From assembly GCF_003148385.1 (NCBI RefSeq), contig NZ_CP029463.1, positions 2,294,001 through 2,358,000 of the forward strand: a stretch of 64,000 nucleotides of DNA, in the 5' to 3' direction. Below are positions 29,781-37,315 of this stretch, one piece after another. Both the position numbers and the translations under genes were made by a program. The notes under the pieces were generated by a model. It searched no databases. It was not told where the DNA came from and worked only from the letters and a program-made list of their open reading frames with translations. Source of the stretch: Flavobacterium sediminis (lineage in GTDB: Bacteria > Bacteroidota > Bacteroidia > Flavobacteriales > Flavobacteriaceae). Within the stretch, counting starts at the first letter, position 1, and the number at the start of each line of letters is the position of its first letter.

Positions 29781-30224
29781 TTAATCCTCGCTAGGCTTTC
29801 TCATTTTTTTATTTCTTTCTCCTTTATGCATTTTTTCCCTTTCGGCATTTATTTCTTCCCATTTCTGCATTTGTTCTTTGGATAAAATATTTTTCATTTT
29901 GTTTTTGAAATCGATCTGAGCATCTAAACGTTCCTTTTGCATTTCATATCTTTGATCTGCGGTTGGTTTTGCTTCTGTTTCTTTCAATTTTTTCATTTCA
30001 TCCATTTTAGCCTTTCTTTTGGCCTCTTGCTCTGTTAGCAACTTTTTGATCTCTGTTTGTTGCTTTTCATTAAGATCAAGATCTAAAGTCATTTTCTTTA
30101 CTCGTAGCTCCGTTCTCTGTTCAGGAGTAAGTTGTTCTCTGTCGTGTCCTTTTCTTCCTTCTCGTTCTTGTGCAAAAGCGACCATTCCGGTTGCTAAAAT
30201 TGCCATTAAAAATAATTTTTTCAT
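29781..30224 (-). CDS. Spy/CpxP-like (LTxxQ) periplasmic protein
   Basis: 147 residues with a signal peptide (MKKLFLMAILATGMVAFAQ) and a basic, all-helical mature part. LTPEQRTELRVKKM and LSKEQMQKWEEINAER are the two paired LTxxQ-type motifs of the Spy/CpxP group, whose known members bind unfolded proteins or sense envelope and metal stress. The tail is strongly basic (GERNKKMRKPSED). It is divergent from the 30324 gene that heads the MbnP/peroxidase cluster, so a role in the same envelope or metal stress response is possible but inferred. Confidence 0.78.
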   Translation of the reverse strand: MKKLFLMAILATGMVAFAQEREGRKGHDREQLTPEQRTELRVKKMTLDLDLNEKQQTEIKKLLTEQEAKRKAKMDEMKKLKETEAKPTADQRYEMQKERLDAQIDFKNKMKNILSKEQMQKWEEINAEREKMHKGERNKKMRKPSED

Positions 30225-30290
30225 AATTTTTCTTTTATAGTGATTAGATATGATTTCTGTTAAAAGGTTTAATTTCGGGTGGAAAAAATG

Positions 30291-30319
30291 TTGGTTATGT
30301 CAAAATATTGATACTTTTG
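30291..30319 (+). promoter_or_regulatory. Bacteroidota-type promoter for the MbnP/peroxidase cluster
   Basis: TTG at 30291-30293 and TACTTTTG at 30312-30319 are 18 bases apart. The predicted transcript would begin almost at the GTG start codon 30324. Confidence 0.5.
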
Positions 30320-30323
30320 TGAC

Positions 30324-30740
30324 GTGTTAAGAGTAATAGTTGTCATAGCTGCTTTATTCATGGTTATAAAACCTGTAATTCCTATATTGGATTATGTGGT
30401 GAATTATGATTATATTAAAAATGAGCTCTGTGTCAATAAAGATAAGCCGCAGCTACATTGTAACGGGAAATGTCACTTGGCAAAAGAATTAGGTAAAGCT
30501 TCCGAACAAGGAAAGTCGCAATCCAATGATAAAAAAGAAAATTACCATTTAGAGTCAGAGATTCTTTTTTATCAAAATCTAAGAAATTTTCAGTTTTTGG
30601 CTTTTATTAAGACTTCGTTGAAAGAGGATAATTTTTATTATTCAGATACTTATCAGTTCACTTTTTCTGATAAAGCTTTTCATCCCCCATTGTTTAAATT
30701 TTACATACAATACTTGTTTGATTCAGTCAATCCTGATTGA
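30324..30740 (+). CDS. Small membrane-anchored Cys/His-rich protein
   Basis: 138 residues. One N-terminal hydrophobic segment (about 3-25) is followed by LHCNGKCHLAKEL with the motif HCxxxCH (His45, Cys46, Cys50, His51) and another cysteine at 36. The rest is charged and ends with an aromatic segment (FKFYIQYLF). The pattern suggests binding of a soft metal such as copper on the periplasmic side. The GTG start is chosen because the hydrophobic segment needs it; ATG at 30360 would cut it. It heads a plus-strand cluster with the MbnP, di-heme peroxidase and outer-membrane genes. No experimentally named family known to me. Confidence 0.72.
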   Translation: MLRVIVVIAALFMVIKPVIPILDYVVNYDYIKNELCVNKDKPQLHCNGKCHLAKELGKASEQGKSQSNDKKENYHLESEILFYQNLRNFQFLAFIKTSLKEDNFYYSDTYQFTFSDKAFHPPLFKFYIQYLFDSVNPD

Positions 30741-30810
30741 ACAATAGGTTTTGTCTTAAAATCAGGTATATTTTTATACTTGAAGGGCTGTCATTCAGTC
30801 TGTAAAAAAA

Positions 30811-30853
30811 GAAACGCCCATAAGTCTCGGGAAAGACAAACTATGAGCGCTTC
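30811..30853 (+). other. Imperfect hairpin upstream of the MbnP gene
   Basis: GAAACGCCCATA faces TATGAGCGCTTC with two mismatches, enclosing a 19-base loop. No T run follows, so it is not a standard terminator. It lies 33 bases before the MbnP start codon and could be an RNA control or stability element. Confidence 0.4.
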
Positions 30854-30885
30854 ATAACGTATGTATAATTTTTCAAATTTAAACA

Positions 30886-31677
30886 ATGAAACTACAATTA
30901 AAAAATATTATAGTGGCATTAACTATTGCCATTGGTTTAACAGCGTGTTCAAATGACGATTCTTCAGGTGAAGTAACAGGAAATGGTACACTTGAGTTGA
31001 AATTCGATAACACTTATGGTGATGCAGATCTGATCTTCAATGCACCTTATACAAATAGTAACGGAGAAGTAGTAAAAATTAACAAAGCTATTTATATTAT
31101 CAGTAATGTTGTTTTGACAAAAGAGGACGGAACTACTTTCACTGTTCCTAAGGAAGATAGCTATTTCTTTATCAATGAGGAAGATGCCATTAGCAGCTAT
31201 GTAACGATTAGTATTCCTGATGTGCCGGCTGCTAATTATACGAAAGTTTCTTTTGGAGTGGGTGTTGATGAGGCTCAGTTTCTACAAGGACAAGAAGGTC
31301 AGGGCAATTTATTAGAGCGCGCTCAGGCTATAGGAATGACTTGGTCTTGGGCAGCAGGCTATAAGTTTGTTCGTATGGAAGGAACTTATACATCATCAAT
31401 AGCTACAGATGATACTGTCTTTATGGTGCATACCGGTAAAACAGGAGAAATTTATAATTATGCTCAGATTGAAGTTGACCTGCCGGATCAAGCCTTAGTA
31501 AGAGCAAATATTACTCCTCAGGTACATATTATGGCCGATCTGCAACAAATCATTGACGGAACAACAGTTATTAATTTTGATGAAGGAACCTCTGTTATGG
31601 GAGGATCTAAAGTGCAAAGTATTATGGCGAATAATGTTCCCGGAATGTTTCATGTAGATCATGTTCATAACGATTAA
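30886..31677 (+). CDS. MbnP family lipoprotein (putative copper-binding)
   Basis: Lipoprotein of 263 residues. The lipobox cysteine is 21 (IGLTAC), followed by SNDDSSGEV, an acidic tail of the kind that directs flavobacterial lipoproteins to the surface. The body is beta-rich and matches the MbnP family: YIISNVVLTKEDGT, MTWSWAAGYKFVRMEG (Trp153 and Trp155), FMVHTGKTG and NITPQVHIMADL. The tail has FHVDHVHND (His256, 259, 261). In studied relatives MbnP partners a MauG-like di-heme enzyme (MbnH) that oxidises a Trp to kynurenine and creates a copper site. Here exactly such an enzyme follows at 31801. The metal and the modification in this organism are inferred. Confidence 0.85.
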   Translation: MKLQLKNIIVALTIAIGLTACSNDDSSGEVTGNGTLELKFDNTYGDADLIFNAPYTNSNGEVVKINKAIYIISNVVLTKEDGTTFTVPKEDSYFFINEEDAISSYVTISIPDVPAANYTKVSFGVGVDEAQFLQGQEGQGNLLERAQAIGMTWSWAAGYKFVRMEGTYTSSIATDDTVFMVHTGKTGEIYNYAQIEVDLPDQALVRANITPQVHIMADLQQIIDGTTVINFDEGTSVMGGSKVQSIMANNVPGMFHVDHVHND

Positions 31678-31716
31678 TTAGCAATTCTATTCTTGTAATT
31701 AAGAGTAAACCTTTGT

Positions 31717-31774
31717 GCTCATGTTCGAGAACTATTAACAAAGTAGCATTTTAGAACATGAGCCTTGTGTTTTT
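31717..31774 (+). terminator. Inverted repeat with T tail between MbnP and peroxidase genes
   Basis: GCTCATGTTC (31717-31726) pairs perfectly with GAACATGAGC (31754-31763) across a 27-base loop. A T run (31769-31774) follows. It could be an attenuator that lowers expression of the downstream genes, or an operator for a dimeric regulator. Confidence 0.45.
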
Positions 31775-31800
31775 TCGCGCAAGAATTAATCATTAGAATT

Positions 31801-32838
31801 ATGAAAAAAGTATTTGCGTTAATCGCCGGGTTATTTGCGATAAGCTGTTCTTCTGATAGTGAAGCCGAATATCAAAATATTCCGATCAATTATCAGGCAC
31901 CGTCAAATTTTCCTCCTATGGCTTATGATCTGACGAATAATCCTTTAACGGAAAAAGGTTTTGAATTAGGGAAGAAAATTTTTTATGACGGGAGATTGTC
32001 TTCTGACGGAACTATTTCCTGTGGCTTTTGTCATATTCAGGAAAACGGATTTACGCATCATGGACACAATTTCAGTCATGGTGTAGGAGAAGCAATTGGC
32101 AGGCGAAATGCTCCGGCGGTTCAAAATATGGCGTACCAGACGCTCTTCATGTGGGACGGAGCAACGGAACATATCGAAATGATGCCTATGATACCTATTT
32201 TGTCAGAAATTGAAATGAACGGTAATTTTGTAGACATCATTACGATGATGCAAAATGACAGTGATTATCAGAAACTATTTAAACAAGCATTTGAGGACGG
32301 AGCTATTAACTCCGAGAATATGTTGAAAGCTTTGGCGCAGTTTATGACTATGCTGACATCCTCTAACTCTCGTTTTGATAAATACAGAAGGAATGAATCC
32401 GGAGGGGATTTAACAGTTGATGAATTAGAAGGTTACGATTTGTTTAATCAAAAATGTGCCTCTTGTCATGCAACGGATCTGTTTACGGATAATTCGCTTC
32501 GCAATAACGGATTGCCGATAAATCCAGCAATAAACGATTTAGGACATTATGATATAACCGAACAGGAAGTCGATAAATATAAGTTCAAAGTGCCAAGTTT
32601 ACGCAATATAGAAGTTACGGCACCTTATATGCATGACGGACGGTTCTATACTTTAGAAGCGGTGCTGAACCATTACCAGAATGGTATTGTGAATACTGAA
32701 AATTTGGATCCCGCTTTGAGCGATAACGGATCTTTAGGTATTCCGTTAACAGAAGATGAAAAAGTAAAGATCATTGCTTTTTTAAAGACATTAACTGATA
32801 ATGAGTTTTTGACAGACTCGCGTTTCTCTGAATTTTAA
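31801..32838 (+). CDS. Di-heme cytochrome-c peroxidase / MauG-MbnH family lipoprotein
   Basis: 345-residue lipoprotein; the upstream extension from 31765 is rejected because the lipoprotein signal begins at MKKVFALIAG. The lipobox cysteine is 16 and is followed by SSDSEAE. Two CxxCH haem sites are present: CGFCH (74-78) and CASCH (219-223). GRRNAPAVQNMAYQ and APYMHDGRFYTLEAVLNHY are typical of the CcP/MauG family. These enzymes use peroxide either to oxidise cytochromes or to modify a partner protein. The adjoining MbnP gene favours the second role here, by analogy with MbnH; this is inference. Followed 6 bases on by the outer-membrane gene. Confidence 0.9.
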   Translation: MKKVFALIAGLFAISCSSDSEAEYQNIPINYQAPSNFPPMAYDLTNNPLTEKGFELGKKIFYDGRLSSDGTISCGFCHIQENGFTHHGHNFSHGVGEAIGRRNAPAVQNMAYQTLFMWDGATEHIEMMPMIPILSEIEMNGNFVDIITMMQNDSDYQKLFKQAFEDGAINSENMLKALAQFMTMLTSSNSRFDKYRRNESGGDLTVDELEGYDLFNQKCASCHATDLFTDNSLRNNGLPINPAINDLGHYDITEQEVDKYKFKVPSLRNIEVTAPYMHDGRFYTLEAVLNHYQNGIVNTENLDPALSDNGSLGIPLTEDEKVKIIAFLKTLTDNEFLTDSRFSEF

Positions 32839-32844
32839 AAAAGA

Positions 32845-33804
32845 ATGAAAAAAAGAATCTTAATATACAGTTTTCTTTTGTTTGTAGGTAATTTTTCATT
32901 TGCTTCAGACAAGGATACTTTAAGTTATGAAAATCCTTTTAAGAAATTTGAACGTTTTTTTGACGATTGCGATGCTTGTGGTTGTTCTGCGAGTGGCGGG
33001 AGTATGGGGTTTTCATCCATGTTGAATCCGAATTTTATAGGAGTGCGCTATTTTTACCAAAGCTATCAGAGCAGTGATAAGCTATATAGTAATTCGCCTT
33101 GGTATGATGAGAATTTCAATACGGTGCAAATTTGGACGAGAATTCCGTTGACTAAAAGTATTCAGCTTTCAGCTTTAATTCCTTATCATTTTCATAATAA
33201 GGAATCAGCCGTCGGTGAACAATCCATTTCCGGAATGGGTGATGTTACAGTATTAGGTTTTTATTCTTTGTTGCAAACAAAGAGTGATTCATTGGTTTAC
33301 CAACATCGTTTACAATTGGGCGGAGGAGTAAAAATGCCTACCGGAAAGTTTAATGAAACAAACAATGGTAGTGTTAATCCGAGTTATCAGTTAGGAACCG
33401 GAAGTTGGGACTATATACTGGCAACAGAATATGTTGTTAAACGGAAAGCATTAGGTTTAAATGTTATTTTGAATTATACTATCAAAACGGAAAACAAGAA
33501 AAAATATGAGTTCGGTAACCAATTCAATTATGCAGGAACTTTATTTTATTTGTTTAGTACAGAAAAGTTAACATTTGTTCCTCAGGCCGGACTTGCCGGA
33601 GAAGTGTATGAAACGAATTATCAGCACAATCAGCGGGTGCGGAATACTGCCGGAGATATTTTGTTCGGGAAATTAGGTTTTGAATTGGGCAAAGATCGTT
33701 TTTCTTTCGGAGCGAATGCAATGTTGCCGATTAATCAAAATCTGACCGGGGGCAGGGTTGAAGCCAATTACCGATGGAGTGTCAATTTGAATTATAGTTT
33801 ATAA
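32845..33804 (+). CDS. Outer-membrane beta-barrel protein with CxxCxC motif
   Basis: 319 residues with a signal peptide ending near FSFA. Soon after it comes a cysteine cluster DDCDACGCSASGGSMGF (Cys42, 45, 47), then alternating hydrophobic/polar strands ending in a terminal aromatic-containing strand (VEANYRWSVNLNYSL), typical of an outer-membrane barrel. VTVLGFYSLLQ and LQLGGGVKMPTGKFNE resemble the transporter-like barrels of the MetA-pathway phenol-degradation type. The six-base gap to the peroxidase gene shows co-transcription. The metal-binding-like N-terminus and the context suggest it moves or receives a metal, but this is inferred. Confidence 0.75.
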   Translation: MKKRILIYSFLLFVGNFSFASDKDTLSYENPFKKFERFFDDCDACGCSASGGSMGFSSMLNPNFIGVRYFYQSYQSSDKLYSNSPWYDENFNTVQIWTRIPLTKSIQLSALIPYHFHNKESAVGEQSISGMGDVTVLGFYSLLQTKSDSLVYQHRLQLGGGVKMPTGKFNETNNGSVNPSYQLGTGSWDYILATEYVVKRKALGLNVILNYTIKTENKKKYEFGNQFNYAGTLFYLFSTEKLTFVPQAGLAGEVYETNYQHNQRVRNTAGDILFGKLGFELGKDRFSFGANAMLPINQNLTGGRVEANYRWSVNLNYSL

Positions 33805-33805
33805 C

Positions 33806-33835
33806 AAAAAAGACAGGCTGTAAGCCTGTCTTTTT
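33806..33835. terminator. Bidirectional terminator
   Basis: AAAAAGACAGGCT pairs with AGCCTGTCTTTTT around GTA. It separates the metal cluster from lysS, which ends on the other strand at 33853. Confidence 0.9.
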
Positions 33836-33852
33836 ATTTTTATTTAGTTTTC

Positions 33853-35541
33853 TTAATTTAAGACCACTGTTTTAGCATCACCTTTAACGACAACTTTAGT
33901 CAGGTTTTGTTTTGCTAATTCTTTCATGGCAGCGTCCCATTTTTTACCACTCAATCCGGCTTTTTCTTTTAATTGTACTAAAGCCTGATTGTTCTCTGCT
34001 TTTAAAAGATCAACAATAACTTTAGCTTCATCACTTATAGCCAAAGGTTTTACTTCAGGTTTCATTTGCGGGAAGAATAAGACTTCCTGAATGGATTGAT
34101 TGTTTGTTAAAAACATGATCAGGCGATCCATGCCGATTCCTAAACCGGATGTAGGGGGCATTCCGTATTCTAAAGCTCTTAAGAAATCCTGATCGATGAA
34201 CATAGCTTCGTCATCCCCTTTTTCAGAAAGTTTTAATTGGTCCTCAAAACGCTCTCTTTGATCAATAGGGTCGTTCAATTCCGAATAAGCATTAGCAATT
34301 TCTTTTCCGCAAACCATTAATTCAAAACGCTCTGTTAAATCCGGGTTGTCTCTGTGTTCTTTGCATAGAGGCGACATTTCTTTCGGGTAATCTGTGATGA
34401 AAGTTGGCTGAATGAAGTTGCCTTCACATTTTTCGCCAAAGATCTCATCGATCAATTTTCCTTTCCCCATAGTGTCATCTACATCAATTCCCATTGATTT
34501 TGCTGCTGCCCGAATTTCATCTTCGCTCTTTCCTGTGATATCAAAACCTGTGAATTGTTTGATAGCATCGGTCATAGTAACACGGGTGTATGGAGCTTTA
34601 AAATCTACAGTGTGCTCTCCGAAAGTAGCCTGAGTAGTCCCGTTTACTTGTAAAGCACAATACTCTAACAGGTTTTCCGTGAATTCCATCATCCAGTTGT
34701 AGTCTTTGTAAGCAACATAGATCTCCATAGCTGTGAATTCCGGATTATGGGTTCTGTCCATTCCTTCGTTACGGAAATTTTTAGAAAACTCATAAACCCC
34801 GTCAAAACCACCAACGATCAGTCGTTTTAAGTACAATTCATTGGCAATACGCATATATAGCGGAATATTTAGTGAATTGTGATGTGTAACGAACGGGCGG
34901 GCTGCTGCTCCTCCCGGGATTGATTGTAATATAGGTGTTTCAACTTCCATGTATCCTTTTTCATTGAAGAAGGTACGCATGGCGTTGAATAATTTGGCTC
35001 TTTTAACAAAAACATCTTTTACTTGCGGATTGACCACTAAATCCACATAGCGCATTCTGTAGCGCAATTCAGCATCTGTAAATGCGTCAAAAACATGACC
35101 TTGATCGTCTGTTTTAGGTAATGGTAGCGGACGAAGCGTTTTGCTCAAAAAGGTGAAATTAGTTACACGTACGGCTTGGGCTCCCACTTTGGTAGTGAAT
35201 AATTCACCCTCAATTCCGATAAAATCACCTAGGTCCGTCAATTTTTTAAAAACAGTGTTGTAAAGCGTTTTGTCTTCGCCTTCACAGATAACATCACGGT
35301 TAAAATACAACTGAATTCTTCCTTCGCTGTCTTGTAATTCGGCAAAAGAAGCTTTTCCCTGATCGCGAACACTCATTAAGCGACCGGCAATAATAACCTT
35401 CTTACCTTCAGAGAAATCATCCTTTATCTGTTTCGAAGTGTGATTAACAGGATACAAATTGGCAGGATACGGATTAATGCCGAGCTCTCTTAGCTTGGTC
35501 AGTTTCTCTCTTCTAATGATTTCTTGTTCTGAAAGTTGCAT
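33853..35541 (-). CDS. lysS: Lysine--tRNA ligase (class II)
   Basis: Charges tRNA-Lys in the cytoplasm. I place the start at 35541 (MQLSEQEIIRREKL), giving 562 residues; the extension to 35598 adds 19 unrelated residues. The N-terminal OB fold has GRLMSVRDQGKASFAELQD. The class II core has motif 2 (NFRNEGMDRTHNPEFT) and motif 3 (SGLGIGMDRLIMFLTN). About 60 residues follow the catalytic core (after FFPQMKPE), ending GDAKTVVLN, an extension also familiar from other Bacteroidota. Identification is firm. Confidence 0.95.
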   Translation of the reverse strand: MQLSEQEIIRREKLTKLRELGINPYPANLYPVNHTSKQIKDDFSEGKKVIIAGRLMSVRDQGKASFAELQDSEGRIQLYFNRDVICEGEDKTLYNTVFKKLTDLGDFIGIEGELFTTKVGAQAVRVTNFTFLSKTLRPLPLPKTDDQGHVFDAFTDAELRYRMRYVDLVVNPQVKDVFVKRAKLFNAMRTFFNEKGYMEVETPILQSIPGGAAARPFVTHHNSLNIPLYMRIANELYLKRLIVGGFDGVYEFSKNFRNEGMDRTHNPEFTAMEIYVAYKDYNWMMEFTENLLEYCALQVNGTTQATFGEHTVDFKAPYTRVTMTDAIKQFTGFDITGKSEDEIRAAAKSMGIDVDDTMGKGKLIDEIFGEKCEGNFIQPTFITDYPKEMSPLCKEHRDNPDLTERFELMVCGKEIANAYSELNDPIDQRERFEDQLKLSEKGDDEAMFIDQDFLRALEYGMPPTSGLGIGMDRLIMFLTNNQSIQEVLFFPQMKPEVKPLAISDEAKVIVDLLKAENNQALVQLKEKAGLSGKKWDAAMKELAKQNLTKVVVKGDAKTVVLN

Positions 35542-35683
35542 ACTTTTTTGTTTTGAGCGTGCAAAGATAAAATATTTTGTTTCAAGTTCAAAGTTCAAAA
35601 TGTTTGATTTTAGAGCGGTTTTTCAGGAATAAGAGTTTGGTTTTCGTGTTTTTTTCGATAGGGATTAAACAGGAAACTATTCG

Positions 35684-35691
35684 TATATTTG
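35684..35691 (+). promoter_or_regulatory. Putative -7 element for lipB
   Basis: TATATTTG matches the -7 consensus and is 20 bases before the lipB ATG. I do not see a clear TTTG at the right distance upstream. Confidence 0.35.
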
Positions 35692-35710
35692 TAGGGTAAT
35701 TTTATTCACA

Positions 35711-36418
35711 ATGGTCGGAACACAAAACAGAACGATCCTTTTACAGGATTTGGGTACGAAAGATTACAAAGAAACTTGGGATTTTCAGGAAGAAGTCTTT
35801 GCGAGAGTAGTAGCGCAAAAAAAATTAAAACGTGACAATCCTGAAATGGATACGGATAATTATTTTTTCTTTGTAGAACACCCACATGTTTATACTTTAG
35901 GTAAAAGCGGAGATGTGTCTAACTTGTTACTTTCTGAAAAGCAGCTTGAAGAGAAAGGAGCTACTTTTTATAAAATCAATAGAGGAGGAGATATTACATA
36001 TCATGGACCGGGACAAATTGTGGGGTATCCTATTTTAGATTTAGAGAACTTTTTTACTGATATACATAAATATTTGAGGCTTTTAGAGGAAACTATGATT
36101 ATGGTTTTGGCAGATTATGGTTTGAAAGGGATGCGTAGCGAGGGGGAAACCGGAGTTTGGTTAGATGTAGGAACGCCATTTGCTCGAAAAATTTGTGCTA
36201 TGGGGGTTCGTGCCAGTCGTTGGGTAACCATGCATGGTTTTGCTCTTAATGTGAATGCAGATCTGGGATATTTTGATAATATCATTCCTTGCGGGATAAG
36301 AGGAAAAGGAGTTACCTCGCTTCATGTGGAATTGGGTAGAGAAGTTGATGAAGATGAAGTGCGTCAAAAAATAGTCAAATATTTTGCGGAACTTTTTGAG
36401 GCTAAATTAATTTGGTAG
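35711..36418 (+). CDS. lipB: Octanoyltransferase (lipoate biosynthesis)
   Basis: Transfers octanoyl from acyl carrier protein to lipoyl domains in the cytoplasm. 235 residues, the usual size. The family signature GGDITYHGPGQIVGYPI is present at about residues 96-112, HPHVYTLGKSGD comes before it, and the catalytic-region Cys/Lys pair lies in FARKICAMGVRASRWVTMHG and IIPCGIRGKGVTSL. Convergent with rnhB. Confidence 0.95.
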   Translation: MVGTQNRTILLQDLGTKDYKETWDFQEEVFARVVAQKKLKRDNPEMDTDNYFFFVEHPHVYTLGKSGDVSNLLLSEKQLEEKGATFYKINRGGDITYHGPGQIVGYPILDLENFFTDIHKYLRLLEETMIMVLADYGLKGMRSEGETGVWLDVGTPFARKICAMGVRASRWVTMHGFALNVNADLGYFDNIIPCGIRGKGVTSLHVELGREVDEDEVRQKIVKYFAELFEAKLIW

Positions 36419-36456
36419 CATGTTGTTAGGTTAAAAAAAAGACTACTATCAATTCC

Positions 36457-37116
36457 TTATAAAGGAAGTTCCAGTTGCTCGGGTAATAAGCGAAAGCTTT
36501 TTCGGTGGTAAGGGCTGGGGCCATATTGAGCGATAGCTTCCCGGTGTTCTTTTGTGGGGTAGCCTTTGTTCTTTTTCCAGTTATACATAGGGTATTCTTC
36601 ATGGATTTTATCCATGAATTCATCTCTGTACGTTTTAGCAAGAACTGAAGCGGCAGCGATACTTAAGTATTTACCGTCTCCTTTTATAATACTTTGATTA
36701 GGAATGTCTTTTAGATATTCAATTTCTTCTCGGGTAAAGATTTTTCCATAAGTGTTTTGAATTTCCAGTTTTCGGAAAATAGGGCGATTGCCGTCTACAA
36801 TAAGGTGTTCCGGTTTTTGTGAGAGTTTTAGAATACATTCTTGCATTGCTTTCATGGAAGCATTCAGAATATTGATCTCGTCAATTTCTTCATTATATAT
36901 ATGAGTAACTGCAAAAGTCAGAGCTTGATTTTCTATATCAGGTCTTAATTGAAATCTTTTTTTTTCGGAAAGCTGTTTGGAGTCGTTTAATATATTGTTT
37001 TCAAAATCAGGGTTCAGTATAATGGCAGCAGCTGTTACGGGTCCGGCCAAACATCCTCTTCCGGCTTCGTCAGTACCGCATTCTAAAACCTTTTGTTTAT
37101 AACATTTGCTTAACAT
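36457..37116 (-). CDS. rnhB: Ribonuclease HII
   Basis: Degrades RNA in RNA-DNA hybrids and removes misincorporated ribonucleotides. 219 residues. The signature [15 protein letters not shown] with the first catalytic Asp-Glu is near residue 15, VDGNRPI holds another acidic residue, and [17 protein letters not shown] is the conserved helix. The start ATG at 37116 gives a normal N-terminus. Convergent with lipB, and no clear terminator is seen in the 38-base gap. Confidence 0.95.
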   Translation of the reverse strand: MLSKCYKQKVLECGTDEAGRGCLAGPVTAAAIILNPDFENNILNDSKQLSEKKRFQLRPDIENQALTFAVTHIYNEEIDEINILNASMKAMQECILKLSQKPEHLIVDGNRPIFRKLEIQNTYGKIFTREEIEYLKDIPNQSIIKGDGKYLSIAAASVLAKTYRDEFMDKIHEEYPMYNWKKNKGYPTKEHREAIAQYGPSPYHRKSFRLLPEQLELPL

Positions 37117-37255
37117 TGCATTTTTTTGACAAAAATATAATTTTTAACGCAACCTTTTGCTGTTTTGTGCATCTTTATAGTGTTAGTATTCCCAAAAAGA
37201 TATTTTTAGCGCTAAAAGTTTTAACATTATTAAATACTAATATTCCTTGCAAATA

Positions 37256-37287
37256 TTTGGTAAATTAAGAAATAATTAAGAAGTTTG
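37256..37287 (+). promoter_or_regulatory. Promoter of the SusC/SusD locus
   Basis: TTTG at 37256-37259 and GAAGTTTG (one mismatch to TAnnTTTG) at 37280-37287 are 20 bases apart, 28 bases before the susC-like ATG. The gap 37117-37315 holds nothing else. Confidence 0.45.
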
Positions 37288-37315
37288 CGGAATAACTAAC
37301 TCAAATAAATTTAAT

